Below, piece by piece: positions 16,980-26,700 of a stretch of 64,000 nt of DNA. Origin of the DNA: Halomonas elongata DSM 2581. Its GTDB lineage: Bacteria; Pseudomonadota; Gammaproteobacteria; Pseudomonadales; Halomonadaceae. Numbering within the stretch: position 1 is the stretch's first letter; every line of letters starts with the position of its first letter. Made by a program: the position numbers and the translations under genes. Below the pieces are notes generated by a model. The model did not search any database, was not told where the DNA came from, and was given only the letters and a program-made list of their open reading frames with translations. The stretch is taken from the NCBI RefSeq assembly GCF_000196875.2, contig NC_014532.2, positions 620,001 through 684,000 of the forward strand. Direction: 5' to 3'.

Positions 16980-17900
16980 ATGGCGCACGGTGACTATGGT
17001 GGCGATGGCGGGATAGAGCGGCCACGGGCAAGAGTATCGACGGATGCCGGGCGTCTGGCACGCCACTATACCGGTGCCGGAGATGCGGAGGGTGCGAGTG
17101 GTGAGGCGCTGGTCGAAAGGTTGCGCCGCGCCTTCATCGACAGCGGCCGGAACCCGGATCGTCTGGCCCTCGATGACATCGCCGGCATCGATCAACTGCA
17201 TCTGGGCGGACGGCGAGCCAGTCGCTCGCTGGCTCGTCTCGGCGAGTTCTCGCCGGGTGTCCGCGTGCTGGATGTGGGATGCGGGACCGGCGGAGCCAGC
17301 CGGCTACTCGCCGAGGAATACGATGCCAAGGTGATCGGGATCGATATCACCGCTTCCTTTGTCGAGATCGCCGGCTGGCTGAGCCGTGCCACGGGCCTGG
17401 CGACACGCACTCGATTCTGCTGTGCCGATGCCGCTCGAGCGCCGTTGCCGGAGGCCTGTGTGGATGTCGTCTGGTGCCAGCATGCCTTGATGAACATGCC
17501 GGACACCACGGCAGTACTGGCGGAATGGCGTCGCCTGCTGGCCCCCGGAGGCAGCGTGCTGTTGCACGAGGTGGTGGCCGGCGACAATCCGGCCGCCTTG
17601 ACGCTGCCGGTGCCCTGGGCCAGGGAGCGGGCGACCAGCCATCTGCAGACGCGATCGGCCCTGGAGCAGAAGCTGCAAACGGCGGGTTTCCGCCCGTGCA
17701 AGATCGCCGATGTCACCGCCGAGGCGTTGGCCTGGCGCCGCAAGCACGCGCGTCGCGAACCACAACACCAGGCCACGCCTGCGCTACCCGGGCCGGCCAG
17801 CCTCTTCGGCGACGGCTTCAGCGAGATGGGCCGCAACCTGCTCGACAACCTGGCCGACGATAGGGTGCGTATCATCGAGGGAGCCTGGTCGAGGCCGTAG
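16980..17900 (+). CDS. Class I SAM-dependent methyltransferase (sarcosine/dimethylglycine N-methyltransferase-like)
   Basis: A 306-residue cytoplasmic methyltransferase. SAM-binding motif I is VRVLDVGCGTGGASRLL, motif II is IGIDIT, and WCQHALMNMPDT lies at the active-site loop. The preceding IDQLHLGGRRAS segment is typical of the family containing sarcosine/dimethylglycine N-methyltransferases, so an amine or quaternary-amine substrate is plausible but not shown. ATG at 16980 is chosen because GGAG lies 7 nt ahead; the frame stays open upstream but runs through the control region. It converges on the hydroxyproline epimerase gene with a 5-nt gap. Confidence 0.8.
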   Translation: MAHGDYGGDGGIERPRARVSTDAGRLARHYTGAGDAEGASGEALVERLRRAFIDSGRNPDRLALDDIAGIDQLHLGGRRASRSLARLGEFSPGVRVLDVGCGTGGASRLLAEEYDAKVIGIDITASFVEIAGWLSRATGLATRTRFCCADAARAPLPEACVDVVWCQHALMNMPDTTAVLAEWRRLLAPGGSVLLHEVVAGDNPAALTLPVPWARERATSHLQTRSALEQKLQTAGFRPCKIADVTAEALAWRRKHARREPQHQATPALPGPASLFGDGFSEMGRNLLDNLADDRVRIIEGAWSRP

Positions 17901-17905
17901 GCATA

Positions 17906-18844
17906 TCAGGCGTCGGCGGCGATTCCCCAGGCGAAGGGATCGGTCTCGTCGATGATCAGTGAGGCTTCGGCGCTGATATGGGCTCTGCCGCGCAGGTAGG
18001 GACGAATCCGTTCGCCTTCCGGTTCGTAATGGGCCACGAATTCGCTGCCGGTGATACTGGCCTGACGCCAGGACTGTCCGGGGGCCAGCTTGCCGTCGGC
18101 CGCCAGGCAGGCCAGCTTGGCGCTGGTACCGGTGCCGCAGGGCGAGCGGTCATAGGCCTTGCCGGGGCAGAGCACGAAGTTGCGGCTGTCGGCGTCAGGG
18201 TCGTCGGCGAACAGCTCGATATGGTCGATCTCCCCGCCATCCTCACCGGTGATACCCCGTGTCTCGAGCGCTTGTCGAATCGCCCAGGTGAAATCGGTCA
18301 AGGCATCGGTGTTGTCCAGTTCCAGGCGTTGGCCGTGATCGCTGACCAGGAAGAACCAGTTGCCGCCCCAGGCGATGTCGCCATGGACACGACCATGGCC
18401 GGGCACCTCCAGCGGAACCGCTCGCCGATAGCGATAGGCCGGCACATTGCGCACGGTCACGCTGCCATCCTCGTGAAGCTGCGCTTCGATGGCGCCGACC
18501 GGCGTATCGATGTGATGCAGGCCGGGCGCCAGGCGGCCATGATGGGCCAGGGAGGCCACCAGTCCGATGGTGCCGTGGCCGCACATGCCCAGATAGCCGC
18601 TGTTGTTGAAGAAGATGACGCCGCAGGTGGCTTCTGGTGTTTCCGGCTCGCAGAGCAGGGCACCGACCAGAACGTCATGCCCCCGTGGCTCCAGCATGCA
18701 GGCGGTGCGCCAGCGATCATGCTCGCCGCGCAGCCGTTCGAGCTTCTCGCGCAGGCTGCCTGCGCCGAGATCGGGAAAGCCCTCCAGCACGAGCCGCGTG
18801 GGTTCTCCGCCGGTGTGGGAATCGATCACCTGGATGCGCTTCAT
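17906..18844 (-). CDS. 4-hydroxyproline 2-epimerase (proline racemase family)
   Basis: A 312-residue cofactor-independent epimerase. Both catalytic cysteines are present: [12 protein letters not shown] and [14 protein letters not shown] threonine at the first position would mark hydroxyproline dehydratases, so epimerisation of trans-4-hydroxy-L-proline to cis-4-hydroxy-D-proline is expected. The N-terminal [11 protein letters not shown] is the family start; ATG at 18844 has AGAGG 8 nt upstream. It is divergent from a D-amino acid oxidoreductase, and the pathway continues at 27637 and 28622. Confidence 0.9.
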   Translation of the reverse strand: MKRIQVIDSHTGGEPTRLVLEGFPDLGAGSLREKLERLRGEHDRWRTACMLEPRGHDVLVGALLCEPETPEATCGVIFFNNSGYLGMCGHGTIGLVASLAHHGRLAPGLHHIDTPVGAIEAQLHEDGSVTVRNVPAYRYRRAVPLEVPGHGRVHGDIAWGGNWFFLVSDHGQRLELDNTDALTDFTWAIRQALETRGITGEDGGEIDHIELFADDPDADSRNFVLCPGKAYDRSPCGTGTSAKLACLAADGKLAPGQSWRQASITGSEFVAHYEPEGERIRPYLRGRAHISAEASLIIDETDPFAWGIAADA

Positions 18845-18921
18845 GCATCGTCCTCTCATTGTGTCTCGGGGTGATGGCTGGGCCTGTGATCCTGGTCGGC
18901 CATGCTTGCCAAGATAGATTA

Positions 18922-18934
18922 TATATTTTATACA
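18922..18934. promoter_or_regulatory. TGTAT-N3-ATAYA operator-like site between epimerase and oxidase genes (site 2)
   Basis: On the minus strand this reads TGTATAAAATATA. The identical 13-mer occurs at 27561-27573 before the hydroxyproline deaminase gene. It lies 28 nt upstream of the flavoprotein ATG and about 78 nt upstream of the epimerase ATG, so it could control both divergent genes. The probable binding protein is the GntR/FCD regulator at 26701-27384. Confidence 0.65.
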
Positions 18935-18961
18935 TTCAACGGAACGCACTTCAGGCGAGCG

Positions 18962-20296
18962 ATGATCATGACCCAGGCGAGCCCCGATCCAAAGGCCTCC
19001 TCACCAACCCGAGCCGCGGCGGATACCGGCCTTGACGATGCCGACATCGCGGTAGTCGGTGCCGGCGTGGTCGGCACGGCCTGTGCGCTGGAGCTGGCTC
19101 GCCAGGGCCTCCGGGTGCGGGTGCTGGACAGCGATGCACCGGGCATGGGGGCCTCCTTCGGCAATGCCGGGCATCTGGCCACCGAGCAGGTCTTCCCCAT
19201 TGCCGATGCCTCGCTGTTGAAGCGTATCCCCGGGATGCTGATGGATCCACAGGGACCGCTGCGGCTCGACTGGCGATACCTGCCGAAGGCGACTCCCTGG
19301 CTGATGCGGCTGCTGTGGAACCTGCGTTCTTCTCCCTACCGGCACAGCGTGGCGGGCATCCGGGCGCTCAACGAAGCGAGTCTGGCGGCCTGGCAGGAGC
19401 TGCTGTCATCCATCGGGCGACTCGATCTGCTCTGTGGGCACGGTTCTCTGCTGGTGCACGAGAAGGCCGAGACGGCGGATGCCCTGGAGGCGTCGGCGGC
19501 ACGTTTCGCCGCTCAGGGCGTTGCGCTGGAGCGTCTGAGCGGAGAGGAAGTCCATCGTCGGGTTCCCGAACTTTCCGAGCGTATCCGCGGTGGCCTGTTC
19601 TTTCCCGAGACCGGTCATGTGATCGACCCGCACCGGGTGGTCCAGGCGTTGGTGGAAGCCGCCGAGGCCGCTGGAGTGCGTTTTTCCCGGGCCGTCGTGC
19701 AGGGCGGCCAGGCCGATGCCGGTGGAGTTCGTCTGGAGACGAGCCAGGGCAGGCTGACGGTGCCTAGGGTGCTGGTCGCCGCCGGTGCCCACTCGGCGCC
19801 TCTGGTCACCGCTTTGACAGGAGTACGGGTGCCGCTGGACACCGAGCGCGGCTATCACCTGATGCTGCCGCGGGAAGTCGAGCGGCTGCCCATGGCGGTC
19901 ACCTCCCTGGAGCGGCGTTTCATCATGACGCCCATGGCCGAGGGGCTGCGCCTGGCCGGCACCGTGGAGTTCGCCGGCCTCGAACGGCCTCCGCGCATGG
20001 AGCGTGCCTGGCGGCTCCGGGAGCTAGCGCAGGGCATGTTCTCCCGGCACCTGGACGAGACGGACGCGACTCCCTGGATGGGATTCCGCCCGTCCTTGCC
20101 GGATTCGCTGCCGGTCATCGATCGGACCGGGCCCGAGGGCCGGGTCTGGCTGGCCTTCGGGCACCACCATCTCGGCCTGACCCAGGCGGCGATCACCGCC
20201 CGCCTGGTCGGCCGGTTCAGTTCTCCCGAGCGGGAGTCCACGGAAATGGCATTGCCCTCGCTGGCCCCCTACCGGCTGGCACGCTTTGCCCGATAG
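18962..20296 (+). CDS. FAD-dependent D-amino acid dehydrogenase (probable D-hydroxyproline dehydrogenase)
   Basis: A 444-residue DadA-type flavoprotein. After about 25 polar residues comes the FAD-binding Rossmann motif [19 protein letters not shown]; the C-terminus has [19 protein letters not shown], typical of DadA relatives. In hydroxyproline breakdown this enzyme oxidises cis-4-hydroxy-D-proline to 1-pyrroline-4-hydroxy-2-carboxylate. ATG at 18962 (a second ATG at 18968) is preferred over the further upstream in-frame start inside the operator. It is divergent from the epimerase, which supplies its substrate. Confidence 0.87.
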   Translation: MIMTQASPDPKASSPTRAAADTGLDDADIAVVGAGVVGTACALELARQGLRVRVLDSDAPGMGASFGNAGHLATEQVFPIADASLLKRIPGMLMDPQGPLRLDWRYLPKATPWLMRLLWNLRSSPYRHSVAGIRALNEASLAAWQELLSSIGRLDLLCGHGSLLVHEKAETADALEASAARFAAQGVALERLSGEEVHRRVPELSERIRGGLFFPETGHVIDPHRVVQALVEAAEAAGVRFSRAVVQGGQADAGGVRLETSQGRLTVPRVLVAAGAHSAPLVTALTGVRVPLDTERGYHLMLPREVERLPMAVTSLERRFIMTPMAEGLRLAGTVEFAGLERPPRMERAWRLRELAQGMFSRHLDETDATPWMGFRPSLPDSLPVIDRTGPEGRVWLAFGHHHLGLTQAAITARLVGRFSSPERESTEMALPSLAPYRLARFAR

Positions 20297-20359
20297 TCAG
20301 GCCGGCGCTGGTCGGCAACGAATCAACACACATTGCGACAACAACAAGCGGAGTGAGTC

Positions 20360-21793
20360 ATGAACGAGCAGCAAGCGGGGGGCCGCCTGCCCTCCATGGG
20401 TGAAGTGGGTGCCGTGATGGTGGGCTTCATCGCCATCATGTTCCTGTTCATCAACGTTTTCGAGTTGCCTATCCAGCTGGCACTGTTCACGTCCTGGTTC
20501 CTGGTGATGGCCCTCGGGGTGAAGCTCAAGCTTTCCTACGAGACCATGCAGAAGGGGCTGATCGACGGTATCCACAACGGCATGGAAGCGGTGTTGGTGC
20601 TGATCACTGTGGGGGCGCTGATCGGTACCTGGATCGCCGGTGGCATCGTACCCAGCATCATCTATTACGGGTTGTCGGTGATGAGTCCGCAGATATTCCT
20701 GTGTGCGGCCTTCATCATCTGTGCCATCACTTCCCTGTCAACGGGAACCTCCTTCGGCACGGCGGGGACGGCCGGCGTCGCCATGATCGGCATCGGTCAC
20801 AGCTTCGGTATTCCTCTGCCGCTGGTGGCCGGTGCGGTGATCTCCGGCGCCTATGTGGGCGACAAGATGTCGCCGCTGTCCGATACCACCGTGATGACGG
20901 CCTCGCTGTGCCGAGTGAAGCTGGTGGATCACATCCGTTCCATGTCGCTGGTCAGCGGCCCCGCGGCGCTAATCGCCGCCCTGCTGTTCCTGGTGGTGGG
21001 TTTCTTCTATGTCGGTGACGACGTCGATACCCAGCGTGCCGACATGGCCATGCAGGCCCTGCAATCGCATTTCACCATCAACGGCTGGCTGCTGCTGCCG
21101 GCCGTCGTCGTCATCGGCTTGCTGATCCGCCGCTATCCCGCCATCCCGGTGATCACCTTCGGGGCCGTGATGGGGATTGTCTGTGCCTGGCTGGCCCAGG
21201 ACGTGGCGCTGCTCGACGCAATGCGGACCGCCTATGTCGGCAATGCCATGCAGTCCGACGTGGACTTCCTCAACACCCTGCTCAACCGGGGCGGCATCGA
21301 GTCCATGCTCGGCGTCATTGCATTGATCCTGTTCGCCCTGGGGCTCGGCGGGCTGATGGAGCGCGTCGGTGTGCTGCAGGCGATCAGCAACAGCTTCCTG
21401 CGTTGGGCCGATAATGCCGGTCGCCTGACGCTGTCGACCATGCTGGGCGGTTTCTTCGGCAACTTCTTCGGTGGGGCGGCCTATGTCTCCCTGATCACCG
21501 CCAGCACCATCACCGAGAAGAACTACGACAAGCAGGGCATCGACCGTCGGGTACTGTCCCGCAACGCCGAGGCCGGCGGCACCATCACCACGCCCATGGT
21601 GCCCTGGACGGATGGCGGTGTCTTCATGGCCATGACGCTGGGCGTCTCGACGCTCTCGTACCTGCCGTTCCTGTGGTACCACATGCTGGTGCTGCTGATC
21701 ACTCTCTTCTACGGCTACGCCAATATCGCTATCTGGCGAACCGGCGAGCCTCAGGAGGACACCGCTGTCCCGGGTGTTGCCATGAAGTCCTGA
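20360..21793 (+). CDS. NhaC family Na+/H+ antiporter-like transporter
   Basis: A 477-residue inner-membrane protein with about eleven transmembrane helices. NhaC-family marks include SLSTGTSFGTAGTAGVAMIGIG, GAYVGDKMSPLSDTTVMTAS and NAEAGGTITTPMVPWTDGG. SD GGAG lies 7 nt ahead of ATG 20360. It follows the flavoprotein gene by 63 nt on the same strand. NhaC relatives include Na+/H+ antiporters and arginine/ornithine or malate/lactate exchangers, so it might move hydroxyproline or a related acid; that role is inferred from position only. Confidence 0.85.
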   Translation: MNEQQAGGRLPSMGEVGAVMVGFIAIMFLFINVFELPIQLALFTSWFLVMALGVKLKLSYETMQKGLIDGIHNGMEAVLVLITVGALIGTWIAGGIVPSIIYYGLSVMSPQIFLCAAFIICAITSLSTGTSFGTAGTAGVAMIGIGHSFGIPLPLVAGAVISGAYVGDKMSPLSDTTVMTASLCRVKLVDHIRSMSLVSGPAALIAALLFLVVGFFYVGDDVDTQRADMAMQALQSHFTINGWLLLPAVVVIGLLIRRYPAIPVITFGAVMGIVCAWLAQDVALLDAMRTAYVGNAMQSDVDFLNTLLNRGGIESMLGVIALILFALGLGGLMERVGVLQAISNSFLRWADNAGRLTLSTMLGGFFGNFFGGAAYVSLITASTITEKNYDKQGIDRRVLSRNAEAGGTITTPMVPWTDGGVFMAMTLGVSTLSYLPFLWYHMLVLLITLFYGYANIAIWRTGEPQEDTAVPGVAMKS

Positions 21794-21978
21794 AGCGTTT
21801 GTACCTGCCATGCCGAGAATGTCTCGGTGTGGCCTCTACCGTTGTCGGGGCTCACCAAGCCAATATTACGTCTTGTTTATTGAGGGGCAGACTTTCCCAA
21901 TGGGCCAGGATGATGTCCTGGCTTTCCAATACGCCCTTGAGGCGATAAATAACCACTACAGTGATGAGGTTAGTCATA

Positions 21979-23031
21979 ATGAAAACAATGACCTGGTTTT
22001 CCACTGCTCTGGTGACGGCGGCATTTGCGTCTCAGACTCTAGCTGCCGATATCGAGTGGCGTGTTCCCACCTCAGTGCCGGATGGCTCGCCGTTCTTCGA
22101 GAATTTTCTCGAACGTTTTGCTGATAATACGGCGTTACTCACGGAAGGAAGGGTAGAAATCCAGCCTTTCGGTGCGGGAGTGATTGTGCCGGCCCTGCAA
22201 GTCTATGACGCGGTCAAGGAAGGTACCGTCGATGCTGGTCATTCGACGCCGAGCTACTTGGTCAACCAGAATCCCGTGAATGCTATCTTTGCTGGCTTTC
22301 CTGGCGGCATGGGTCCTCAGGCCTACATCAACTGGATCTACGAGGGTGGTGGTCAGGAGAAACTGCAGGAACTGCGTGCCAGTGAGGGCTTGCATTCATT
22401 GATCGTAGGGATCGGTTCCACAGAGATCTTTGCTCACTCCAACGTGCCCATCAATGGCCCCGAGGATCTCAAGGGCTTGAAGTATCGAACCTCTGGTCCA
22501 TGGGCGGAGGTCATGCGCGAATATTATGATGCCGTGCCCACGGTAGTGCCGCCGGGTGACACCTATACGCTGCTGCAGCGAAAGGGTGTGGATGCCGTGG
22601 AGTGGGCGACACCATCCAGCAACCAGCTGGAAGGTTTCCATGAGGCTGCCCGTTATATCGTTGTCCCGGGAGTTCATCAGCCGACGTTCCTGTGGGAAGT
22701 GGTTGTGCGCCAGGAGACATGGGATCAGCTCCCCGACGATCTGAAGCCGCTCCTGGAAGCTGCCGCCAAACTGACAACCTACGAGGGGCTTGGCAACTTC
22801 TATCACCAGGACCTGCTGGCGATGGAGGAATACCGGGCCGGGAAGAATGAAGTCATCAGCCTGGATGAGGAGTTCATCAAGGAATTGTCCGATAACGGTC
22901 GCGCCTGGGTGGCGGAGCGTGCCGAGGAGGCGAGCCAATCCGGTGACTCGAGAATGGCCGAAATTCTCGAGGAGTATCAGGCCTATCAGCAGCGCTGGAA
23001 TGCCCAGAAGGACTATCTCATAACTGACTGA
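21979..23031 (+). CDS. TRAP transporter substrate-binding protein (DctP/TakP type)
   Basis: A 350-residue periplasmic binding protein with a signal peptide (MKTMTWFSTALVTAAFASQ, cleavage after about residue 22). The conserved region around GLKYRTSGPWAEVMREY and the PPGDTYTLLQRKGVDAVEW segment resemble TRAP binding proteins for 2-oxo acids or amino acid derivatives (TakP group). ATG at 21979 is preferred over upstream in-frame ATGs because the signal peptide starts there. It begins a dctPQM operon inside the hydroxyproline region. Base composition is lower in G+C than the neighbours, and no copy of the TGTAT-N3-ATAYA site was seen ahead of it. Confidence 0.87.
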   Translation: MKTMTWFSTALVTAAFASQTLAADIEWRVPTSVPDGSPFFENFLERFADNTALLTEGRVEIQPFGAGVIVPALQVYDAVKEGTVDAGHSTPSYLVNQNPVNAIFAGFPGGMGPQAYINWIYEGGGQEKLQELRASEGLHSLIVGIGSTEIFAHSNVPINGPEDLKGLKYRTSGPWAEVMREYYDAVPTVVPPGDTYTLLQRKGVDAVEWATPSSNQLEGFHEAARYIVVPGVHQPTFLWEVVVRQETWDQLPDDLKPLLEAAAKLTTYEGLGNFYHQDLLAMEEYRAGKNEVISLDEEFIKELSDNGRAWVAERAEEASQSGDSRMAEILEEYQAYQQRWNAQKDYLITD

Positions 23032-23092
23032 ACGACGCTCGGCGGGAGGCTGAATGTGTGCCACCCGCCGAGCCTCGATGTGAGAAGACAGG

Positions 23093-23599
23093 ATGATGAT
23101 CTTCAAACTGATAGACCGGCTCTCCAGTCTTTCGGCTTGGCTGAGCAAGGCGGCACTCATCGTACTGAGCGTAGCGATGCTTTATGAGGTCGTTGCACGC
23201 TACGTCTTTAATGCTTCGACGATTTGGGCTTTCGATGTCTCCTATATGGCAACGGGCATTGCTTTCATGTTTGGTGTGGCCTGGACGGCAAAGGTAGATG
23301 GCCATGTCAGAGTGGATGTATTCAGCAGTATGATGCCGCCACGTCTTTTCCGCCTCATCAATGGCGTGGTGTACACCTTGCTGATGTTTCCTGTCCTGTC
23401 CCTCATGGCCTGGCATGGCTGGAAGAAAACAGTGAATGCCTTCTTGAGTGGTGAGGTGGAGATGGTCAGCATCTGGGCACCGAAAATGTGGCCATTCTAC
23501 TCTTGTATCGCTTTCGGCTTGTCTCTCCTGGCTCTTCAAGTGCTGGTCATAGGGCTGCGATCACTCATGAACGAAAACACTTGCCGGGAGACGATTTGA
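23093..23599 (+). CDS. TRAP transporter small permease (DctQ family)
   Basis: A 168-residue protein with four predicted transmembrane helices. Typical DctQ features are YEVVARYVFNASTIWAFDVSYM and the charged loop TAKVDGHVRVDVF. The stop overlaps the next start by one base (TGATG). Codons have more A/T at third positions than the flanking genes: 23161-23220 contains 30 G/C of 60 bases. Confidence 0.88.
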   Translation: MMIFKLIDRLSSLSAWLSKAALIVLSVAMLYEVVARYVFNASTIWAFDVSYMATGIAFMFGVAWTAKVDGHVRVDVFSSMMPPRLFRLINGVVYTLLMFPVLSLMAWHGWKKTVNAFLSGEVEMVSIWAPKMWPFYSCIAFGLSLLALQVLVIGLRSLMNENTCRETI

Positions 23600-24918
23600 T
23601 GGATGCGACCGTAGCCGCCCTGATGTTTCCAGGACTTTTTCTGCTTATATTTCTGGGCATTCCGATCGCCTTTGCGTTGACCATTGTTTCGGTGTTCGCC
23701 GGCTGGTTTGCCTTCGGTCCTATGGTGTTTCAGCAACTATATGGCAGCGTATTCAGTGCTGCTTCCCACTATGTTCTCTCTTCCATTCCGTTGTTCGTAC
23801 TAATGGGTGCCATTCTGGAAAAGTCCGGAATCGCCAGGAACCTGTTCGATGCCATTCAGATCTGGATCGGGCGCTTACCTGGTGGATTGGCGCTCACCAC
23901 TATCGCCATGGCGGCAATCTTCGCCGCGGCTTCGGGTGTGGTGGGAGCGGTGGAAATCATGATTGGCCTGATGGCTATTCCAGCCATGCGCGCCTACAAG
24001 TACAACAACACGCTGATTACTGGGACCATCTGCGCGGGAGGGTCTCTGGGAACGATCATTCCACCGACGGTCATCGTTGTCGTCTATGCAGCCTTGGCTC
24101 AGTTATCCATTGGTGCACTCTTTGCGGCCATCATCGTGCCAGGTCTGTTGATGCTGTCTCTTTTCGCCCTCTATATCGTCGGGCGTTGTCTGCTGCGTCC
24201 CCAGGATGGCCCGGCTGCAGTGGCGAGTGGTGATGACTTGCCGCTGAGTGAAAAGATCGGAATTACACTCAAGGCATTGATTCCGCCACTGTTGTTAATG
24301 TTTGCCGTGCTGGGGTCGTTGCTGGGTGGAATCGCTTCTCCCACCGAGGCGGCGGCGGTAGGAGTTGCCGGAGCGGTGGTTCTGGCAGCTATCAATGGTG
24401 GCATCTCGTTCGGTGCCATGGTCGAGTCCTTCTCGCTCACTGTGCGTATCACCGCGATGATCTTGCTGATCGTAGCAGGTGGCACCATGTTCACCGGTAT
24501 CTTCGCCGTCAACGGCGGAGGGGACATGGTGGCCGATATTGCTGCAGGCTTGGGAGGAGGAACTACGGGCGTCATTCTGTTCTTTCTCGGGGTGACCTTC
24601 CTGCTCGGTTTCGTTCTCGATTGGACGTCCATCGTGCTGATCTGTGTGCCCATCTTTACACCGATCGTCAAACAGATGGGTATTGATCCGATCTGGTTCG
24701 CCACCCTGGTGTTGGTAACGATTCAGACGAGTTATCTGACACCGCCGATGGCTTCGTCGATCTTCTACCTCAAGTCGATTGCCCCGAAGGATATTACTTA
24801 TGGGCAGATGTGCCGGGGTGTGTTGCCCTTCATAGCCGTGCAGCTTCTCACCCTGCTGTTGGTCGCACTTTTCCCGGCAACGGCAACTTGGTTACCTGAC
24901 AGGATCGTGGGATTCTAG
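23599..24918 (+). CDS. TRAP transporter large permease (DctM family)
   Basis: A 439-residue permease with about twelve hydrophobic segments. IASPTEAAAVGVAGAVV, GVVGAVEIMIGLMAIPAM and the C-terminal TSYLTPPMASSIFYLK match DctM proteins of the TakM type. Start ATG 23599 overlaps the DctQ stop by 1 nt. It shares the lower G+C of the operon. No terminator hairpin was recognised in the 130 nt before the phosphatase gene. Confidence 0.9.
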   Translation: MDATVAALMFPGLFLLIFLGIPIAFALTIVSVFAGWFAFGPMVFQQLYGSVFSAASHYVLSSIPLFVLMGAILEKSGIARNLFDAIQIWIGRLPGGLALTTIAMAAIFAAASGVVGAVEIMIGLMAIPAMRAYKYNNTLITGTICAGGSLGTIIPPTVIVVVYAALAQLSIGALFAAIIVPGLLMLSLFALYIVGRCLLRPQDGPAAVASGDDLPLSEKIGITLKALIPPLLLMFAVLGSLLGGIASPTEAAAVGVAGAVVLAAINGGISFGAMVESFSLTVRITAMILLIVAGGTMFTGIFAVNGGGDMVADIAAGLGGGTTGVILFFLGVTFLLGFVLDWTSIVLICVPIFTPIVKQMGIDPIWFATLVLVTIQTSYLTPPMASSIFYLKSIAPKDITYGQMCRGVLPFIAVQLLTLLLVALFPATATWLPDRIVGF

Positions 24919-25048
24919 ATGCTGCATTCTTGATGGGAGGTTGCAAGAGGGCTGGTTGGATAACAGAGTTGAAATAAAGAACGCGGATGATGGATCGTAA
25001 TAATGCGCCAGTGCGCATCGCCAAGATAAACGATAAGAAGGATGAAGC

Positions 25049-26632
25049 ATGACATTTTGCATGAAGCAAAAGACGGCAGTCGGCCCTCTGGTTGGCGGGA
25101 TGTTGCTTGCCTCGGTCGCGGCGCCGGCCAGTGCCGCCGAGGTCAAGAACGTGATCCTGATGATCGGGGACGGCATGGGGCCCCAGCAGGTGGGGCTATT
25201 GGAAACCTATGCCAACCAGGCTCCCGATTCCATCTACGATGGCGAGCCGACGGCGTTTCACCAATTGGCCAAGGAAGGCGTCGTCGGTTTTTCCCTGACG
25301 CATCCCGAGGATGCCGTCGTCGTGGATTCCGCCTGTTCCGCCACGCAGTTGGCGAGTGGCATCTACTCCGGTAGCGAGGTGATCGGTATCGATGCCGAGG
25401 GCAATCCCGTCGAGACGGTACTCGAGCTTGCCCAGGCCCGGGGCAAGGCGACCGGTCTGGTTTCGGACACTCGCCTGACCCATGCCACGCCCGCAGCCTT
25501 CGCCGCCCACCAGCCCCATCGTTCGCTGGAGAACGAGATCGCCGTGGACATGCTGGAAGTAGGGCCCGACGTCATGCTCTCGGGCGGACTGCGCCATTGG
25601 GTGCCGCAATTGGCGAGCGAGGATGCCGAGGTCACGAGCCTGATGGATGGCGCTTATGAGCCGGCGTCCAAGCGTCAGGACGATCGAAACCTGCTCGCGG
25701 AAGCCGTCGAAAAGGGCTATGGCCTGGCGTTCAGCCGCGAGCAACTCGAGGCCGATCAGAGCGACAAGCTACTGGGCCTGTTTGCCAACTCCGGCATGGC
25801 CGATGGTATCGAGTATCGCAATACCAGGGACGACGCCGACCGCCTCGAGCCGACCCTGCACGAGATGACGCAGGCCGCGCTGAACAGGCTCGAGCAGGAC
25901 GAGGACGGTTTCTTCCTGATGGTCGAAGGCGGTCAGATCGACTGGGCGGGGCACTCGAACGATGCCGGCACCATGCTCAACGAGATGGTCAAGTTCGAGG
26001 AGGCGGTTCAAGGTGTCTACGACTGGGCCAAAGGACGCGAGGACACCGTGATCCTGGTTACCGCGGATCATGAAACGGGCGCGTTCGGGCTCAGTTATTC
26101 ATCGGCCGACCTGCCGGAGCCGCAGTCGAAGTCGGGCCCTGCCTTCGCGGAACGGGACTATGCGCCCAACTTCAACTTCGGCGACTTCGCGCTTCTCGAT
26201 TCCCTCTATCAGCAGAAGGCCAGCTTTTCGACCCTGCTGAGTGAGTTCGGGGCACTCGAAGAAGAACAGAGAACGCCGGCTCGTCTGATGGAAATGGTCA
26301 ATGCCAACAGCGATTTCCAGATCGACGAAGAGCAGGCGGAAGCGGTCCTGGCCGATAAGCCGAACCCCTACCACGTGGAGGGTCACAGCTATCTCGAAGC
26401 CGAGGAGGTCCCGGCCATCCAGGACTTTGATGCGTTCTACCCCTATAACGATCGGGGCAATGTACTGGGGCGTGTTCTGGGTACTGCACAGAATGTCGTC
26501 TGGGGCACCGGTACCCATACCCACACTCCGGTGAATGTCTTCGCCTGGGGGCCGGCCGAGACCATTCTGCCGGTATCCTCGATCCAGCATCATTCCGAGG
26601 TCGGTCAGTACCTCAAGTCGCTGGTCGAGTGA
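25049..26632 (+). CDS. Alkaline phosphatase (PhoA superfamily)
   Basis: A 527-residue secreted phosphomonoesterase. The signal peptide is about residues 1-30 (ending ASAAEVKN). Metal and catalytic marks are VILMIGDGMGPQQ (metal aspartate), the nucleophilic serine in VVDSACSATQLASG, the EGGQIDWAGHSND loop, TADHETGAF and the late zinc histidine in GTGTHTHTPVNVF. ATG at 25049 has AAGGA about 7 nt upstream; ATG at 25061 is an alternative. No clear Pho box was recognised. It lies between the TRAP operon and the hydroxyproline regulator with no obvious metabolic tie, so it may be independent. Confidence 0.9.
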   Translation: MTFCMKQKTAVGPLVGGMLLASVAAPASAAEVKNVILMIGDGMGPQQVGLLETYANQAPDSIYDGEPTAFHQLAKEGVVGFSLTHPEDAVVVDSACSATQLASGIYSGSEVIGIDAEGNPVETVLELAQARGKATGLVSDTRLTHATPAAFAAHQPHRSLENEIAVDMLEVGPDVMLSGGLRHWVPQLASEDAEVTSLMDGAYEPASKRQDDRNLLAEAVEKGYGLAFSREQLEADQSDKLLGLFANSGMADGIEYRNTRDDADRLEPTLHEMTQAALNRLEQDEDGFFLMVEGGQIDWAGHSNDAGTMLNEMVKFEEAVQGVYDWAKGREDTVILVTADHETGAFGLSYSSADLPEPQSKSGPAFAERDYAPNFNFGDFALLDSLYQQKASFSTLLSEFGALEEEQRTPARLMEMVNANSDFQIDEEQAEAVLADKPNPYHVEGHSYLEAEEVPAIQDFDAFYPYNDRGNVLGRVLGTAQNVVWGTGTHTHTPVNVFAWGPAETILPVSSIQHHSEVGQYLKSLVE

Positions 26633-26700
26633 CTCGGTACGGGTGGCCCTTCTTGCTGCACTCCGGTGAAGGAAAGGGCCGTCCCGGAACGTGATGCCGA

